From the NCBI GenBank assembly GCA_035578155.1, contig JAPWDM010000011.1, forward strand, positions 20,746,375-20,810,374: a DNA stretch of 64,000 bases, in the 5' to 3' direction. The stretch comes from Brachynemurus nebulosus. Its lineage: Eukaryota; Arthropoda; Insecta; Neuroptera; Myrmeleontidae. Shown here piece by piece: positions 1-11,293 of this stretch (its first letter is position 1; the number at the start of each line of letters is the position of its first letter). Made by a program: the position numbers and the translations under genes. The notes under the pieces are model-generated. The model made no database searches, was not told where the DNA came from, and saw only the letters and a program-made list of their open reading frames with translations.

Positions 1-208
1 ACTGAGTGTTTACGACATATTTTGATTTGTATAAAGTCATAGGTCTTCCAAACTTGTTTTTCTCAGTTTTCGAAATTTCTCGCTTCTAGTAGAACATAAT
101 GAATTGGCCATAATTTGCCAAAGTAAATTGAGTGTTCAAGTATCAGCTAAAGCTGGACATTAAATGAACATATGAATATTGGTGTATGTATAAATACGAA
201 CGAACGTC

Positions 209-264
209 CGAGTGCCTATGAAACATTATTAATGTATTCATTAATAATGTTTCATAGGCACTCG
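209..264. repeat. perfect 26-bp-arm inverted repeat
   Basis: The left arm (209-234) and right arm (239-264) are exact reverse complements around a 4-nt loop, tatt. The arms begin with CGAGTGCCTATG. This is either a very young hairpin insertion or a template-switch palindrome. No TSD was identified. Confidence 0.9.
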
Positions 265-283
265 ATAACATTTGAAATAGAGA

Positions 284-345
284 TTATAACTCTGCGTCTC
301 AACCAAGAGATCCGGGTTCGAGTCCCAGCCAATCCAGTTTGATAA
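284..345 (+). repeat. tRNA-like SINE 3' half
   Basis: Positions 315-325 read GGTTCGAGTCC, a perfect RNA polymerase III B box. The following bases (CCAGCC, then ATCCAGTTT) recur downstream of a second B-box-like sequence on the minus strand near 62340. No A box or full tRNA fold can be formed here. A truncated tRNA-derived SINE therefore fits better than a tRNA gene. Confidence 0.45.
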
Positions 346-522
346 TTTTTCAAACACTATGTGAATTTTAATTAACTTATAATAGAAGTTTTATCCTTTT
401 TTAGCGAATTTCCATTCTGGAAATTCAGCTATTACAGCAGCTCCTATGGTAAGACCTAAGTCCGGGACTATGGTAGAAATTTGTTTTGGAGCCTCTCGAA
501 CCCGCAAATCTACTTCACTAAA

Positions 523-527
<5 letters not shown>

Positions 528-603
<76 letters not shown>
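528..603. repeat. (TA)n microsatellite, left of mariner
   Basis: Uninterrupted TA dinucleotides form the microsatellite core of the host repeat. The mariner begins directly after it at 604, and the tract resumes at 1876. Confidence 0.95.
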
Positions 604-607
<4 letters not shown>

Positions 608-1871
608 GTGTGCAAGTTAAAACTCGGCTCTGAGGTTGGTTGTATTAAAAACATACTTAAACGCATCCAAATCACTTACCATTGTGAATATATGTAGCTT
701 AGTCATTGCTGTTTTTATCACATAAATTTCAGTCATTTACAAGTTATCATTCCGTGTGGATCAATTTTAAGAGATGGATGTCGATAAGCAACATTTACGC
801 CATTGTATTCTGTTTTGTTTCCAAATGAAAAAAAATGCTGCTCAAGCTACGGAATTGATTAATTCGACTTTGGGTGAACATTCCGTGAGTCATTCAACAG
901 TAAAAAAATGGTTTGCAAGATTTCGTGGTGGCAATTTTAGTCTTAAGGACGATCCACGTCCAGGTACAAAAAAATTTGAAGACGAAGAACTTCAAGTTTT
1001 ACTGGATGAAAATCCATGTCAAACTCAAAAAGAGCTGGCAGAACAGTTAGGAGTTACTCACCAAGCAATATCACTTCGATTGCATGCGATGGGAAAGATA
1101 CAAAAAGAAGGAAAATGGGTCCCTCATAATCTGACCCAAGAAGACAAAAACCGAAGAGTTGACATCTGCATGAATTTGCTTTCTCGGTACAAAAGAAAGA
1201 ATTTTTTGCACAAAATAGTTACGGGTGACGAAAAGTGGATTTTATATGATAATCCTAAACGCAGAAAAGCATGGGTTGATCAAGGCCAGCCATCAACATC
1301 AATTGCAAAAATGAATATTCATGCCAAGAAAGTGTTACTGTGTGTCTGGTGGGATTGGAAAGGAGTTATTTACTACGAGCTTCTGGAACCTGGTCAAACT
1401 GTTACAGCTGAACGTTACCAGGCACAACTGATAAAATTAAGTGATGTTCTGGAAGAAAAAAGACCATTTACGGGTCAAGGAAGGCGGAAGGTGATATTGC
1501 TGCATGACAACGCCCGGCCACATACAGCAAAAGCCACCCAGGAACTTATCTTCTCCTTAGGCTGGGAAGTGGTGCAGCATGCGGCGTATTCTCCGGACTT
1601 GGTCCCTACTGATTATTACTTATTCAGATCAATGTCGTCCTATTTGAAAGACCAGCGGTTCACGAAAGTTGAAGATGTGCGAAAATGGCTTGATGAATAT
1701 TTTGCTTCAAAACCACCAAGTTTCTATCGCGAAGGCATTCATCGTTTACCAGAGAAATGGCAAAAGACTATAGATAGTAACGGCGATTATTTCGATGATT
1801 AATTTATGTAACAAGTATTTTTTCAATAAAGTTGAATTTGACCAAAAAAAGCCGATTTTCAACTTGCACAC

Positions 1872-1875
<4 letters not shown>
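604..1875 (+). mobile_element. complete mariner transposon (1272 bp)
   Basis: The element is bounded by imperfect inverted repeats of about 26 bp, starting TTAGGTGTGCAAGTT and ending AACTTGCACACCTAA, with two mismatches. TA lies on each side (602-603 and 1876-1877), the mariner target duplication. Because it sits inside a (TA)n tract the exact duplicated TA cannot be singled out. The length is typical of mariner, and one open transposase gene fills most of it. The related repeat at 46787-47707 has no mariner at the matching TA tract and acts as a paralogous empty site. Confidence 0.93.
774..1802 (+). CDS. mariner transposase, intact 342 aa
   Basis: This is a cut-and-paste transposase that binds the element ends and inserts at TA. 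Residues about 1-110 are the paired helix-turn-helix DNA-binding region. A WVPHNL motif at 115-120 matches the family linker WVPHEL. Catalytic aspartates are D152 (TGDEKW), D245 (LHDNARPH) and D280 (PDLVPTDY). There are exactly 34 residues between the last two, the mariner D,D34D signature. The usual YSPDLAP motif reads YSPDLVP here. No stop or frameshift is seen and the length is normal for the family, so the enzyme could be functional. ATG at 774 is followed by the usual N-terminal helices. The gene lies within the inverted repeats, with AATAAA-like sequence shortly after the stop. The subfamily was not determined. Confidence 0.96.
   Translation: MDVDKQHLRHCILFCFQMKKNAAQATELINSTLGEHSVSHSTVKKWFARFRGGNFSLKDDPRPGTKKFEDEELQVLLDENPCQTQKELAEQLGVTHQAISLRLHAMGKIQKEGKWVPHNLTQEDKNRRVDICMNLLSRYKRKNFLHKIVTGDEKWILYDNPKRRKAWVDQGQPSTSIAKMNIHAKKVLLCVWWDWKGVIYYELLEPGQTVTAERYQAQLIKLSDVLEEKRPFTGQGRRKVILLHDNARPHTAKATQELIFSLGWEVVQHAAYSPDLVPTDYYLFRSMSSYLKDQRFTKVEDVRKWLDEYFASKPPSFYREGIHRLPEKWQKTIDSNGDYFDD

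Positions 1876-1960
<85 letters not shown>
1876..1960. repeat. (TA)n microsatellite, right of mariner
   Basis: This is the continuation of the TA tract after the mariner 3' end. It is followed by ACACACGATAACTC, the same sequence class that follows the TA tract in the copy at 17432. Confidence 0.95.
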
Positions 1961-1966
<6 letters not shown>

Positions 1967-3044
1967 GATAACTCCCGAACGAAACGTTTAATGCTTATGA
2001 AATTTGGTATGCGAGCTGGAATCCGGACTGGCTCGGCTAAGTTCGTTAGCCAGACACGTCGGATGCCCAGAAGTAGGTTTTTTGGCCATTTTTCGCCATT
2101 TTTAGTGGTTTCTTTTACAAAATTTGGCTAGAATTCAAAATTTTTTTAAATGTTTTTTGACACCATCGAAAAGGGCCGTAAAAAATTGTATAGTTAAGAT
2201 AAGCTTTTAAAACATTGTACTAAGTGAACTAGCTTTTAAGAAAAACTAAGAAATTTGCTGAATTTTTTTACAATAAATGTTTTATCGTTTTAGCAATTCT
2301 TTTCTAGATAAAACAAGTGCTAGTTAGTTATTCAATATGTCTGTATGTGTTATAATAACAATAGCTCTGTCTCATCTTTTTAAATTAAAATTAGTCGGAC
2401 TTTTTAAGACTACGTTATGGAAAAGAAATTTTTGTATGATGTCTTCCTTTAGAGAGAAAATATAATTTATATATATTTGCATACCTAAAAAAAAGGGAAA
2501 ACTATAGTTATGTAATGTAATAATATGTTGTTAAATGGATATATGCTACATTATAAGAGATTCGTTAGAGTCCTGAGGACTCAAAAGGGCCAAAAATTAA
2601 CTACTAAACTGATTTTGAAAATTGTTTCACTGTTAGAAAGCTAAACTATTTTAAATGGATACAGGTCTTAGATGAGATCCGCCAGTGCCCAATATTTGGA
2701 AATTCGCTATGTTATGCAGATGCTGCGACAGGGGTATTTTTTATACTATTTTACTAAACTACATAAATTAAAATACATAAAAAAAATACGTATACCGGTT
2801 CAAACAAGATTCGATATCAAAGCACTCAAAACTCTAAAAATATAATCTAAACTCTAATAAATTATTGTTGTATTTTTTAAAATTACAAAAATATTCGAAA
2901 AAAATTAGCATTAAAAAACCTCTCTGTAGATTAGTACCATAACGTAATAAAGAGGCTGAAATATTCTTATTATTATCATTATTAATATAATATCTTATCA
3001 TTATTAAGTTTAATAGTTATCAGTAAAAATAATACAACCAGACG

Positions 3045-3755
3045 ACCGGAAAGAAGTTAGCGCCGAAAGTTGGAAAATCTTTTTGTTTTTTATATGGTTA
3101 AATTTTGCTCCTAAATTGTTCCTTTAGGATCAGTAATTGCTCCACTTGAAACTTTATCTAATTAGTTATTTACAAACAAAAAAACTTTTTTTCTTTCACT
3201 AATTCTATTATCAAAATCTTGTCAAATACATTTTTATATAATTTCTTTGCATCAAAAAATTGCTCCAAATTTACTCCATCTAATTTGAAAGTTAAATACT
3301 GGTTTTTCTGAATAATAATTAAAATATGTATACTAAAATAAAAAATATTTACAATTAGGTTATGTATTTAAAACGTATAGGCAATCCAACATACCTTTAA
3401 TAAATCGTTTGCATATATTTAAGGATAATTGAATTTTGCCACATTAGATAACATTATAAAAATAAAAAGAAAATATTTTAATAATTATTCAAAAAAATTA
3501 ATATTTAGCTTTTAAATTAAATAGAGAAAATTGGGAGCAATTTATTGACGTAAAGAAATTATATAAATAAGTATTATTTTGGGAGATTTTGATAACTTAA
3601 ATAAGGAAAAAAAATGTTTTTCTTTATAATTAACTAATTAAATAATTAAGTTTCAGGTGGAGCAATTACTGATTTCAAAGGGGCAATTTGGGAGCAATTT
3701 AATCATATAAAAAACAAAATGATTTTTTAACTTTCGGCGCTAACTTCTTTCCGGT
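3045..3755. mobile_element. MULE-like foldback element with 9-bp TSD
   Basis: The termini begin ACCGGAAAGAAGTTAGCGCC and end with its reverse complement, GGCGCTAACTTCTTTCCGGT. The inverted similarity runs more than 100 bp inward and continues, degraded, through most of the 711-bp unit. AACCAGACG occurs immediately outside both ends (3036-3044 and 3756-3764), a perfect 9-bp duplication. Nine-base TSDs with long TIRs are typical of Mutator-like elements. No coding sequence is seen. Family assignment rests on TSD length and TIR form only. Confidence 0.85.
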
Positions 3756-3764
3756 AACCAGACG

Positions 3765-4706
3765 TAATCTATTAATCCGCTATATCACTGAAACCTTTCT
3801 TATGCTCAGCTCCAAATTTTGTTGTGACTAATGAATGTCCCATCATAAGGTATTATTTGTACCACAAATCAGAATTAAAAATTTGCGAGCCTCAAATGGG
3901 TTACTCTTGGTGTCACTCTTCTATTTTTAGATTAAATTGACTTTTTATTCAAATATTGAAAATCCTGTTTTGTAAGAAAGATTCTTTAAAAGGCTAGGTA
4001 CAGACCAGTACAGGTACCATTAATATGCATTGTACGAGTTAACTATGATATCATATTATTTTTGAGAAAATAGTATAGAATATTTTGAGTAGTGAGTCAT
4101 TTTATACGATAATTACTCTTACCAACTTTTTTTAAGAAAAATAAAGTATTTCATGTTTTAAATACGAAAAAATAAAGTATTTGTCAGAAAAAAGTATTTT
4201 CCAAATTTAAGTTTTTATTGCCTGCCCTTAAATACATTTTTTTTGTGTTTTTAGCACATGCTAACAATTTTTGTTATCTATAAATGTTTCATAGTTAATT
4301 TTACAATCTAAGTTTAGATTTAAATAAATAAATAATTTATTTTCTATTATATTTATGGAGGATCTATTTCTCTCTGCTCGCCACTTCACATTCATCACCG
4401 AAAAAACTCTCAGTAAAAGCTAGAATTGTGGGAACAGAAAGCAAATAAAAATTATTTTTTTATATTTGTTAAGTTATCACACGTATTTTTTTCAGCAGTT
4501 CACGCCGTTTTTCAGCAGTATTTTTTTTTTTTTGCAAATTCTATTATTAGTAGATTTTTTCTGGATTTCTTTAAGTATTATTGATTCAGAATATACGTAA
4601 AAAATCTATCTTAATATTTTATAAATCGTTTGGGAATTACGTATCGGAGAGTTTTGTTTAGTGTAATCACAGTCAAGATTCAAAATAAAGTATTTTAGCA
4701 TACTTT
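3765..4706. other. AT-rich stretch, no gene seen
   Basis: There is no supportable coding region or boundary. It holds several A/T homopolymer runs and the target sequence of the hAT element at 4715. It would lie within the large intron of the EDEM3-type gene if that gene continues leftwards. The shorter gap 2738-3035 is likewise featureless. Confidence 0.6.
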
Positions 4707-4870
4707 ATTTATATCAGTGGTTCCCAAACTCTTTTGGCCCATGGACCCCTTTTCATAGTAAAAACTTGCTCACAGACCCTGGGTAAAAAACTACATAAAT
4801 GCATAATAAAAATGGTAAATGATGGGGTATTTATTGAAATTATAACTTTTTTTTTTAAAATACAAAAAAA

Positions 4871-5035
4871 AAAATGCCTTGGATAAACCTGATGGGATGT
4901 TATTAGTGTATTTATATCCGGCTCAATGTTTGTGATTAGCAACCGCAAATCCCCACGAGTACTAATTTCTGGTCGGGTTTTTTTTGTGATGAGGCTTATA
5001 ACGGCACTAAATTCACGTTTTACCAAATAGGAAGA
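4871..5035 (-). pseudogene. hAT transposase C-terminal (dimerisation) remnant
   Basis: The minus-strand frame includes SSYLVKREFSAVISL, then DLRLLITNIEPDI and LITSHQVYP. This is the conserved C-terminal hAT dimerisation block, usually of the form YLCExGFS...DLR..LSxxEPxI, as in ZBED5-like proteins. The frame has a TGA upstream near 5078 and no ATG, so only the tail survives. It lies inside the hAT termini in the orientation expected for the element. It is not functional. Confidence 0.75.
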
Positions 5036-5138
5036 CGGAATAGTAATCAACAGCTTCTGCACAATAGCCCATAACACTCATTCAATGGACTGGGACTTAA
5101 GACTTTTTAACTTATATCACAAAAAAAACCGACCAAAA

Positions 5139-5144
<6 letters not shown>

Positions 5145-5200
<56 letters not shown>

Positions 5201-5345
5201 CTTTTTTTTTTTTTTTATATATATATATATATAATTTCGGAATTTTCTTGAGACCTCAAAACAAATTTCTGTTATAGTCCCGAGCGCAAGCCTTGCCATG
5301 AGTTTGGCCGTAATAGCTGAATTTCCATTCTGGAAATTTTCTAAA
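5145..5345 (-). repeat. TA tract plus reversed family-1 repeat fragment
   Basis: TA dinucleotides interrupted by T-runs (about 5156-5234) are followed by a reversed piece of the TA-cored family. On the minus strand it reads GGAAATTCAGCTATTACGG and GGGACTATAACAGAAATTTG. It is nested inside the hAT element. Confidence 0.65.
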
Positions 5346-6105
5346 AATGCATTGGTAATTAGTAAAAGAATTTTAGCAAACTTAGTATTTACAAAATACT
5401 AAGATACCAAAAGAATGTATGATCATTAATAATATACATATGTATATATTCTTTAGAAACACATCTGTGTTAGAAAAACTTACAATCCCTTCTTCGGTTT
5501 TTAATAAAAAAAGAAATCTTTAATGAATGTTAAGGGCTTACTGTATTGATAACTGTGATATATAATTTTTTTAATCAACTTAAACAAGAGTGTAACTTTT
5601 CTTTTATACTTTACTTAAGATGTAAATCGCTAATAATTTGTTCATTGTTATTTAACTTCCATAGTAATAAAAGTTTGTCATAATGTTTTTATTTTATATT
5701 AAACCTTGCGCGGACCCCCTGACGTTGTTCAGGGACCCCCAAATCAATCTTAATTTTTCACGGACCCCCTGAATGATCCCGGAGACTCCTGAGGGTCCGT
5801 AAGGACCACTTTGGGAACCACTGATTTATATGCAAAAGTATAAAGTATGTTTGTGAAAAATAAAGTAGAATACTTCATTATAAAATATGGTTGGCAACCC
5901 CAACGATAATTCATAAAATTGGGGCAACAGTGTCCTAAGATACCAGTTTATAACATGTGTGGATTTAACCTTCTAAACTAAAATTTTTGGTATTTACAAT
6001 GTCTTTTTTAATGAGTTTACAAAAATAAACAGTAGTTTCTTTAGAAAAAAAAAAGTACGGAAAAATAATTTTAACAAGAAATTATAAAAGTTAATAGTTA
6101 CGTAC

Positions 6106-6448
6106 TTTCCTAAAATATCATCCATATCACCTCTAGACGGTTGCAAGCCTCGATACCGACCCTGACAACTGAGAGGCATTAGTTCATCTGCAGGATATGC
6201 ATTCTCCATGTATGCCCTATATGCATGATAGAACATATCCCTCGCCTCTTCTCTATAACAAAAAATATATCAGTCGCAAAAAATTCAAGTACAATATGGA
6301 CTATGTTCAAAATCGTTATTACTTACTTCAATTCCTCTCGTTCCTGTTTGCTCATGAAGGAATCTGAACATTGTATTTCGTTACTAAGAATGAGTATAAA
6401 AATAATTCCAAAAAATAGTTGGCATCTGGAGGGTTTGAACCGCCCCAT
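6106..6448 (-). CDS. EDEM3: EDEM3-type ER mannosidase-like protein, first two coding exons (partial gene)
   Basis: EDEM proteins are glycosyl-hydrolase family 47 (alpha-mannosidase-like) factors that route misfolded glycoproteins to ER-associated degradation. Exon 1 is 6327-6448, with ATG at 6448-6446. It encodes 40 residues plus two bases, with a hydrophobic signal-peptide core [11 protein letters not shown], and ends at donor GTAAGT. Exon 2 is 6106-6252, with acceptor TTATAG and donor GTACGT. It continues in phase as [20 protein letters not shown], then [11 protein letters not shown] and [12 protein letters not shown]. The [10 protein letters not shown] and PSRGDxDD pattern is that of EDEM3 rather than EDEM1 or EDEM2. 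Later exons (the FSLTLID block onwards) were not found down to base 1. The gene assignment is from remembered family motifs. Confidence 0.88.
6253..6326 (-). other. 74-bp spliceosomal intron
   Basis: On the minus strand it begins GTAAGTAATAA and ends TTTTTGTTATAG. Removing it joins the codon halves AA and A into lysine and keeps the EDEM frame open on both sides. It is very short compared with the neighbouring, TE-filled intron. Confidence 0.85.
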
Positions 6449-9400
6449 TTTTAAATTTATTTACATATATCGTTCTATTTGATAAGACTATTTTGCCAGT
6501 TTCTTCGCTTATCATCTATTAAGATAAACTTTTACACAAGGACAGTATTAGCATACGTTATCTTATTAATGAGTACACCATATTTATGTATTTACACAAA
6601 ATATATTTTCTGTTTATTGCCACTATTATTGTTAACTATTTATATTTTAACATCAACACACGTTTACACATTTATACGGAATGTACAAAAACTCAAAAAT
6701 GAAATCTAGAAAAATTTCCCAAAACACTTAACCAAACCCAAAACAACCAATGACATATTGACAGACAGATAATATCCATTTTATTTTGACTTGGAATAAC
6801 AACTACAGTTTATTTCACTTAACTTGGTTATTCTAACAAAATTTTTTTTTTTTTTAAAATAAATATTTGAATATTAATAATAAACAGGTAAATATTTTTG
6901 AATCAACACTGATCAACACGAAATAATGTAATATTTGATAATTAATCGAAATTTAAAATATAAATATAAACCATCACTAACTTTTATTGATATCATTGAT
7001 ACATTGATATAGAAGAATATGGATGGAGACTACATACATATTTCTTAAGAGAGAGACAAGATATAATATAATATGATATGTTAGAATGAATACGTAGATT
7101 CCTTCAATGTTCCACAAACAATAAAAAACAAAAGAGTAAATAGGCACATAAACACACGATCTGACGTGCCTAATATAGAGTCCTATAAAAAATTAAGTTT
7201 AAAACAATATTTATAAACGTAATACCCCATAAATATAATGTTTGGGTAAGTAAATATTGTATTTATCAATAAATACAATCATTTTTTATAGTGAAAATTT
7301 GTTTATTTTTCTAAATTTTTCATTTAAAAAAATAGGTTTATAATAAGCTGAAAAATACCAATTTTGGCATTACACAAAGTAAAGGAAATACCGAAAAACG
7401 AATTACTCTACGTAAATAAGGAATTCGTTTTTTATTTAAAATATGTGATAATAACGACAAAAATTTTAAAAATATTGTAAAAAATAAAATTATGTAAAAA
7501 TTAAAATATATTATATAGGCTAAATTGACATATCATTTCAGTGGCGTCGTTATGTAAAATTAATGAAGATATAAAAAAATTTAACTTTCTTGATTATGTA
7601 TTTTGTTTGTATTTATTTATTTATTAACAAAATGACAATTTAATAACTGTATAGTTTTATTTATGTTTGTGTCCACCCTTATCAAGAAGATATGTCTTAT
7701 TAGTAGTGCAAAACTATAAACTAAAACGTAAGCATTTTACAGAAATAGTTATAAATTCTAAATAATCGATTAATTTGAGCAGTTTTTGTTTTCAGTTTAT
7801 GCTAATTTATAATACATATTCTTTAAATACCGTTTAGAATACAATAATTTAGTAGACAATTAAGAATTCGAAAAATTAACTGACAAAATACTTCAACAGC
7901 ATTTTTAAAAGTAATTGACTATATTGAATCAAATAAAACAGATATTGAAAATAATTAATTAATTGTTTATGTTTTTACATAGAAATCACAATTATAAGGA
8001 AAATATACTAAATATATTGTTTCAAAAGCAATGGCAATGTTTTAATTACATTAAAACCGTTACTGTTTATTTACAAAATGACGTCATTCATAATAAGCAC
8101 GTTAAGATTCATAATATATTGATCAGTATTTCTATTTTGTTCTTTTGGAAAATGCTCCATCCTTTACAATATTATATATCCTTTCCTTCCTCCCTGGCAG
8201 AAACTCAGAACAAACTTACGTGAAACAGAGTTTTAAAGTAATATGGCCACATCATGTTAAATTCGATTATTTGCAGTCAAATATCCATAATCAGCAAAAA
8301 AATTAATAAAAATGTTACAAAATAGACTTATTTATAAATTTTTATCAATAAGTAAGAAAAAAATCACTAAAATAATTTAAGACATTTAGATTTGTTTTTA
8401 AATTAAATTAAAATCTAAGTTAGTGGCGGTATCTATGAAAAAAATGTGAAATTGGTAGTATGACATTTCCTCACATAAAGCGCTAGTATATTTTGCAATT
8501 CGTAAGTCAATATACTACACTCGTTTTATACTGCAAATAAAATTTCAGATTAAATAAAAATAATATTTGTAGAATTTATTGCGAATTATAATTTGCGATT
8601 TGTATTTCCAGAAAGTTTTATCGTTGCTTTAATAACAGTAAAAATTGCACCCTAAGGTTAATTCATTTATGATTTTTGTAATTTCGTTAGGATATAATTT
8701 ACTGTTAACGTTCAATTAAGAAATTTTTATTCAGAAACATTTGTGTTTTTGTTTTGTGGTATAATTTCATTCGAAAAAAGGACATTATTTTTAATTGGTA
8801 TGTAATATTATATTTTTAGAACGAATTTTTGTTTATATGAAAACTCACCAGCTGATTTTAACAAAAACTCGGTTGTGTTTTGTGTACTCTGTATTAAAAG
8901 TGTGAAAATTTCTAATACATAGTTATTGTGCTTTGACAGAGAAAAGCGTATTGTTTACTTTTCAGTGCATCAATTAGAATTTCTGTGAGTGCAACAAATT
9001 GAATTATATTGCAATTATTGTAAGTATACATATTAGTCATTTTCTTTGTTTTAATTTGTACACGATTAATCGTTGAAATGTATCAAATTTCGATATATTG
9101 ATGACCCCGAATGTCAATATTTGACCTGTCAGTTAAGAGATAAATTTCTTTTTTAATCTATTTAACGCCAGTAATACTTATTTATTTGATTTTAAAACTT
9201 TCACTCGTCATTTACCATTGCATTGATATAAATTGTACCAGTTCTATATTTAAAAATAAATGAATCATTATTTTAAAACGATATTTTTGTCTTACTTAAG
9301 TTAGTATTCTATTACAAAGTTTCTCTGCCTAGAAAATAAATTATTTTATAGAAAATTAAAATAGTTAGAAGTTCTGATGGCCGCATAATAATATGATGTT

Positions 9401-10213
9401 AAATTCATGATACCATAAACTTGATTCATTTGAAAAAACATTAATTAATTTTGCTCGGTGAATTGTGTAAGTTGTACTAAAAATAGTTTAAATAAAAGAA
9501 CTTATTTATTTAGTTCTTTATTATATAAGTGTACGGTTTCAGAAGCATCTAATCGTATCGACATGTACCTATAACGGTATTTGTAAAAGGTTTACGAATT
9601 GATTGCTAATAATTCTATTAAGTGAATAAACTATTTTCTTTTAACGTATTTAAGTGAAGTTTCTATTTTTCAATGACATTATTTTAGTTACGAAGTATTT
9701 TATAAATATATTACATCATAAACTATTTACTCGAATTTAAGTTTTAACTGTTACTGTGATATTTCGGATTCTTTTGTGGTTTAAATGACATAGTGTGACT
9801 GAATCACATTAAATAGTTTGATAATAAATTAGTGTATTGATCTCTCTGTAAGTAAGTACTAAGCATGTAATAGTTTTTAACTTTTTTAACATTGATTATT
9901 GATTCAATTTCACCTTGACCATGTTCGCAACACAGATATTAATTATGTGATATGAACAAACCTCTTGAAGACTAACGTGATTTTTCATTTAAAAATTAAT
10001 TAAACTTTCAGTTGAAATAATTATTGTTTTTGTGAATCATTTAGGGGGTCATAAAACTGTTAAGTTATTAAAATGATAGTAATCTAAATAATGAATATAT
10101 AATATACATATTAACCTTTTTATGAAAGGCGCGAAGTAGCCAGTGGGGTGTAATTTTGTGGTTGGAATTAAAAGTAAACTTTTTTAGCATTGTAAAGTTG
10201 AATTCATAATTAT
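6449..10213. other. upstream flank of EDEM3-type gene, no gene seen
   Basis: This 3.8-kb AT-rich stretch should contain the 5' UTR and promoter of the minus-strand gene starting at 6448, but I cannot point to a core promoter. Short open frames here are uniformly AT-rich and lack family motifs. There are no obvious inverted repeats with TSDs. Confidence 0.5.
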
Positions 10214-10215
10214 TA

Positions 10216-11293
10216 CGGTGCAATTAAACCCAAACCTCAACATCCAAAGTAACAGTTTCACTCCAACTCCAAATTGTTCTATACAGTCCACATATTGTTT
10301 AGTAAAAAGTTACACTATTTTGAGCGTCGGGTTTGCGAAGGAGGAGGTTAGAACTTGGCAAATTAACGGTTTTCGTCCGATTTTTTTTAAATATTTCGAA
10401 AACTATGCAATTTAGCGCAAAAAGTGCCTATACAAAAATAATCTACATTAAATTGCGAACAAAAATAGTCCTGTGCATAATCTTGCTGAAGTGAAGAGTT
10501 CCAGAGTTATGGAGGGGGTAAAAGTAGCAATTTTTAGTATTTTTAGATTTTTTGGAAAAAACATGGCACATTATCACTAAGGAAACTATTTTTTTTTTAT
10601 ACAGGATTGTGTTTTGTAAAAGGAAATTGCGATTAGTCCTCTTCAAACAAAGCACCCTCCTCTTCTAAATCTTCGTCTATGATGTTCGTTATCATATTCC
10701 CTGTTATCATATCCTAGGCCTGAGCAATTACCGCATATGCTTGAGCAGTTTAGATCACAGCATTAGCATTCGCAATTACAGACGCATTCGTCTTTGCAAG
10801 CGCACACTATCAGGGAAAGTAATTCCTCGGGAGCTACAGGACGTGCTGTTGTAATTGGTCTCAGGTGTTCGTCAATCTTCTTCCACCCCCACTCAAGCGG
10901 ATTCTTCTTATTCAGCCACTGCTTCACCTGGTGATAGGTGCAGCAGTGGCTAAGAATACTAAAAATTGCTACTTTTACACCCTCCGTAACTCTGGAACTG
11001 TTCACTTTAGCAAGATTATGCACAGTACCATTTTTGTTCACAATTTAATGTAGATTATTTTTATATATATATGACACTTTTTACACTAAACCCCATAATT
11101 TTCGAAATATTTAAAAAAACTGATGAATTCCGTTAATTTGCCTACTTCTAGCCCCCTCGCCCCAAAAACCGACGCTCAAAATGGTGTAACTTTTTGCCAA
11201 ACAATATGTGGACTGTATAGAACAATTTGGAGTTGGAGTGAAACTGTTACTTTGGATGTTGAGGTTAGGCCGTTTTTTTGAATAATTGCACCG
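10216..11293. mobile_element. TA-flanked element with about 330-bp imperfect TIRs
   Basis: The left end CGGTGCAATTA matches the right end TAATTGCACCG. TA stands outside both ends (10214-10215 and 11294-11295). Inside, the arms stay alignable for roughly 330 bp, for example CATCCAAAGTAACAGTTTCA against its reverse complement near 11245. The 1078-bp unit fits a Tc1/mariner-type MITE by TSD. Its centre carries a cysteine-rich coding remnant that runs into the right arm. Confidence 0.85.
10643..11041 (-). pseudogene. cysteine-rich C-terminal gene fragment inside MITE
   Basis: The minus-strand frame reads CCTYHQVKQWLN, PLEWGWKKIDEHLRPI and APEELLSLIVCACKDEC. After a TAA at 10763-10765 it continues in the same frame as CCDLNCSSICGNCSG to a stop at 10643. 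The order (HxVxxWL, WGWxxxxxxLxPI, then clustered cysteines) matches the C-terminal tail of a widespread uncharacterised, probably transposon-borne protein family in insects and other animals. One nonsense codon breaks it. The upstream part is the TIR itself, so this may be a captured or residual tail. Confidence 0.6.

Larger units (their letters stand above)
397..2737 (+). mobile_element. TA-cored Helentron-like element, family 1, copy a (split by mariner)
   Basis: It starts TTTTTAGCGAATTTCC and ends with GGAAATTCGCTA followed by TGTTATGCAG, ATGCTGCGACA and GGGGTAT. The terminal TAGCGAATTTCC and its reverse complement form a short inverted pair. A small GCAG/CTGC stem follows the 3' copy, and the middle is a long (TA)n tract. 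Copies of the same family lie at 17156, 17893, 46787, 54655 and 55136, with a reversed fragment at 5227. The design matches non-autonomous Helentron-associated elements (DINE-1/HINE type). That class assignment is inference. It has no coding capacity of its own. Confidence 0.7.
4715..5823 (-). mobile_element. hAT element, degraded, 8-bp TSD
   Basis: The left end CAGTGGTTCCCAAACT and right end TTTGGGAACCACTG are classic hAT termini. ATTTATAT is duplicated exactly at 4707-4714 and 5824-5831. The 1109-bp unit keeps a transposase C-terminal remnant on the minus strand. It also carries a nested TA tract and a reversed fragment of the family-1 repeat. Sequences like GGACCCCCT near both ends are common in this hAT group. 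Confidence 0.9.

Noticed and set aside
284..345. tRNA gene
   Set aside because: Only the B box and 3' portion are tRNA-like. No acceptor stem pairs, and the downstream sequence is shared with a repeat at 62340.
6421..6448. GGGTTTGAACCGCCCC resembling a tRNA T-arm
   Set aside because: It is the first codons of the EDEM3-type exon 1 read on the other strand. No tRNA fold exists around it.
10865..11053. 62-codon plus-strand frame
   Set aside because: It is the antisense shadow of the cysteine-rich remnant and the MITE arm.
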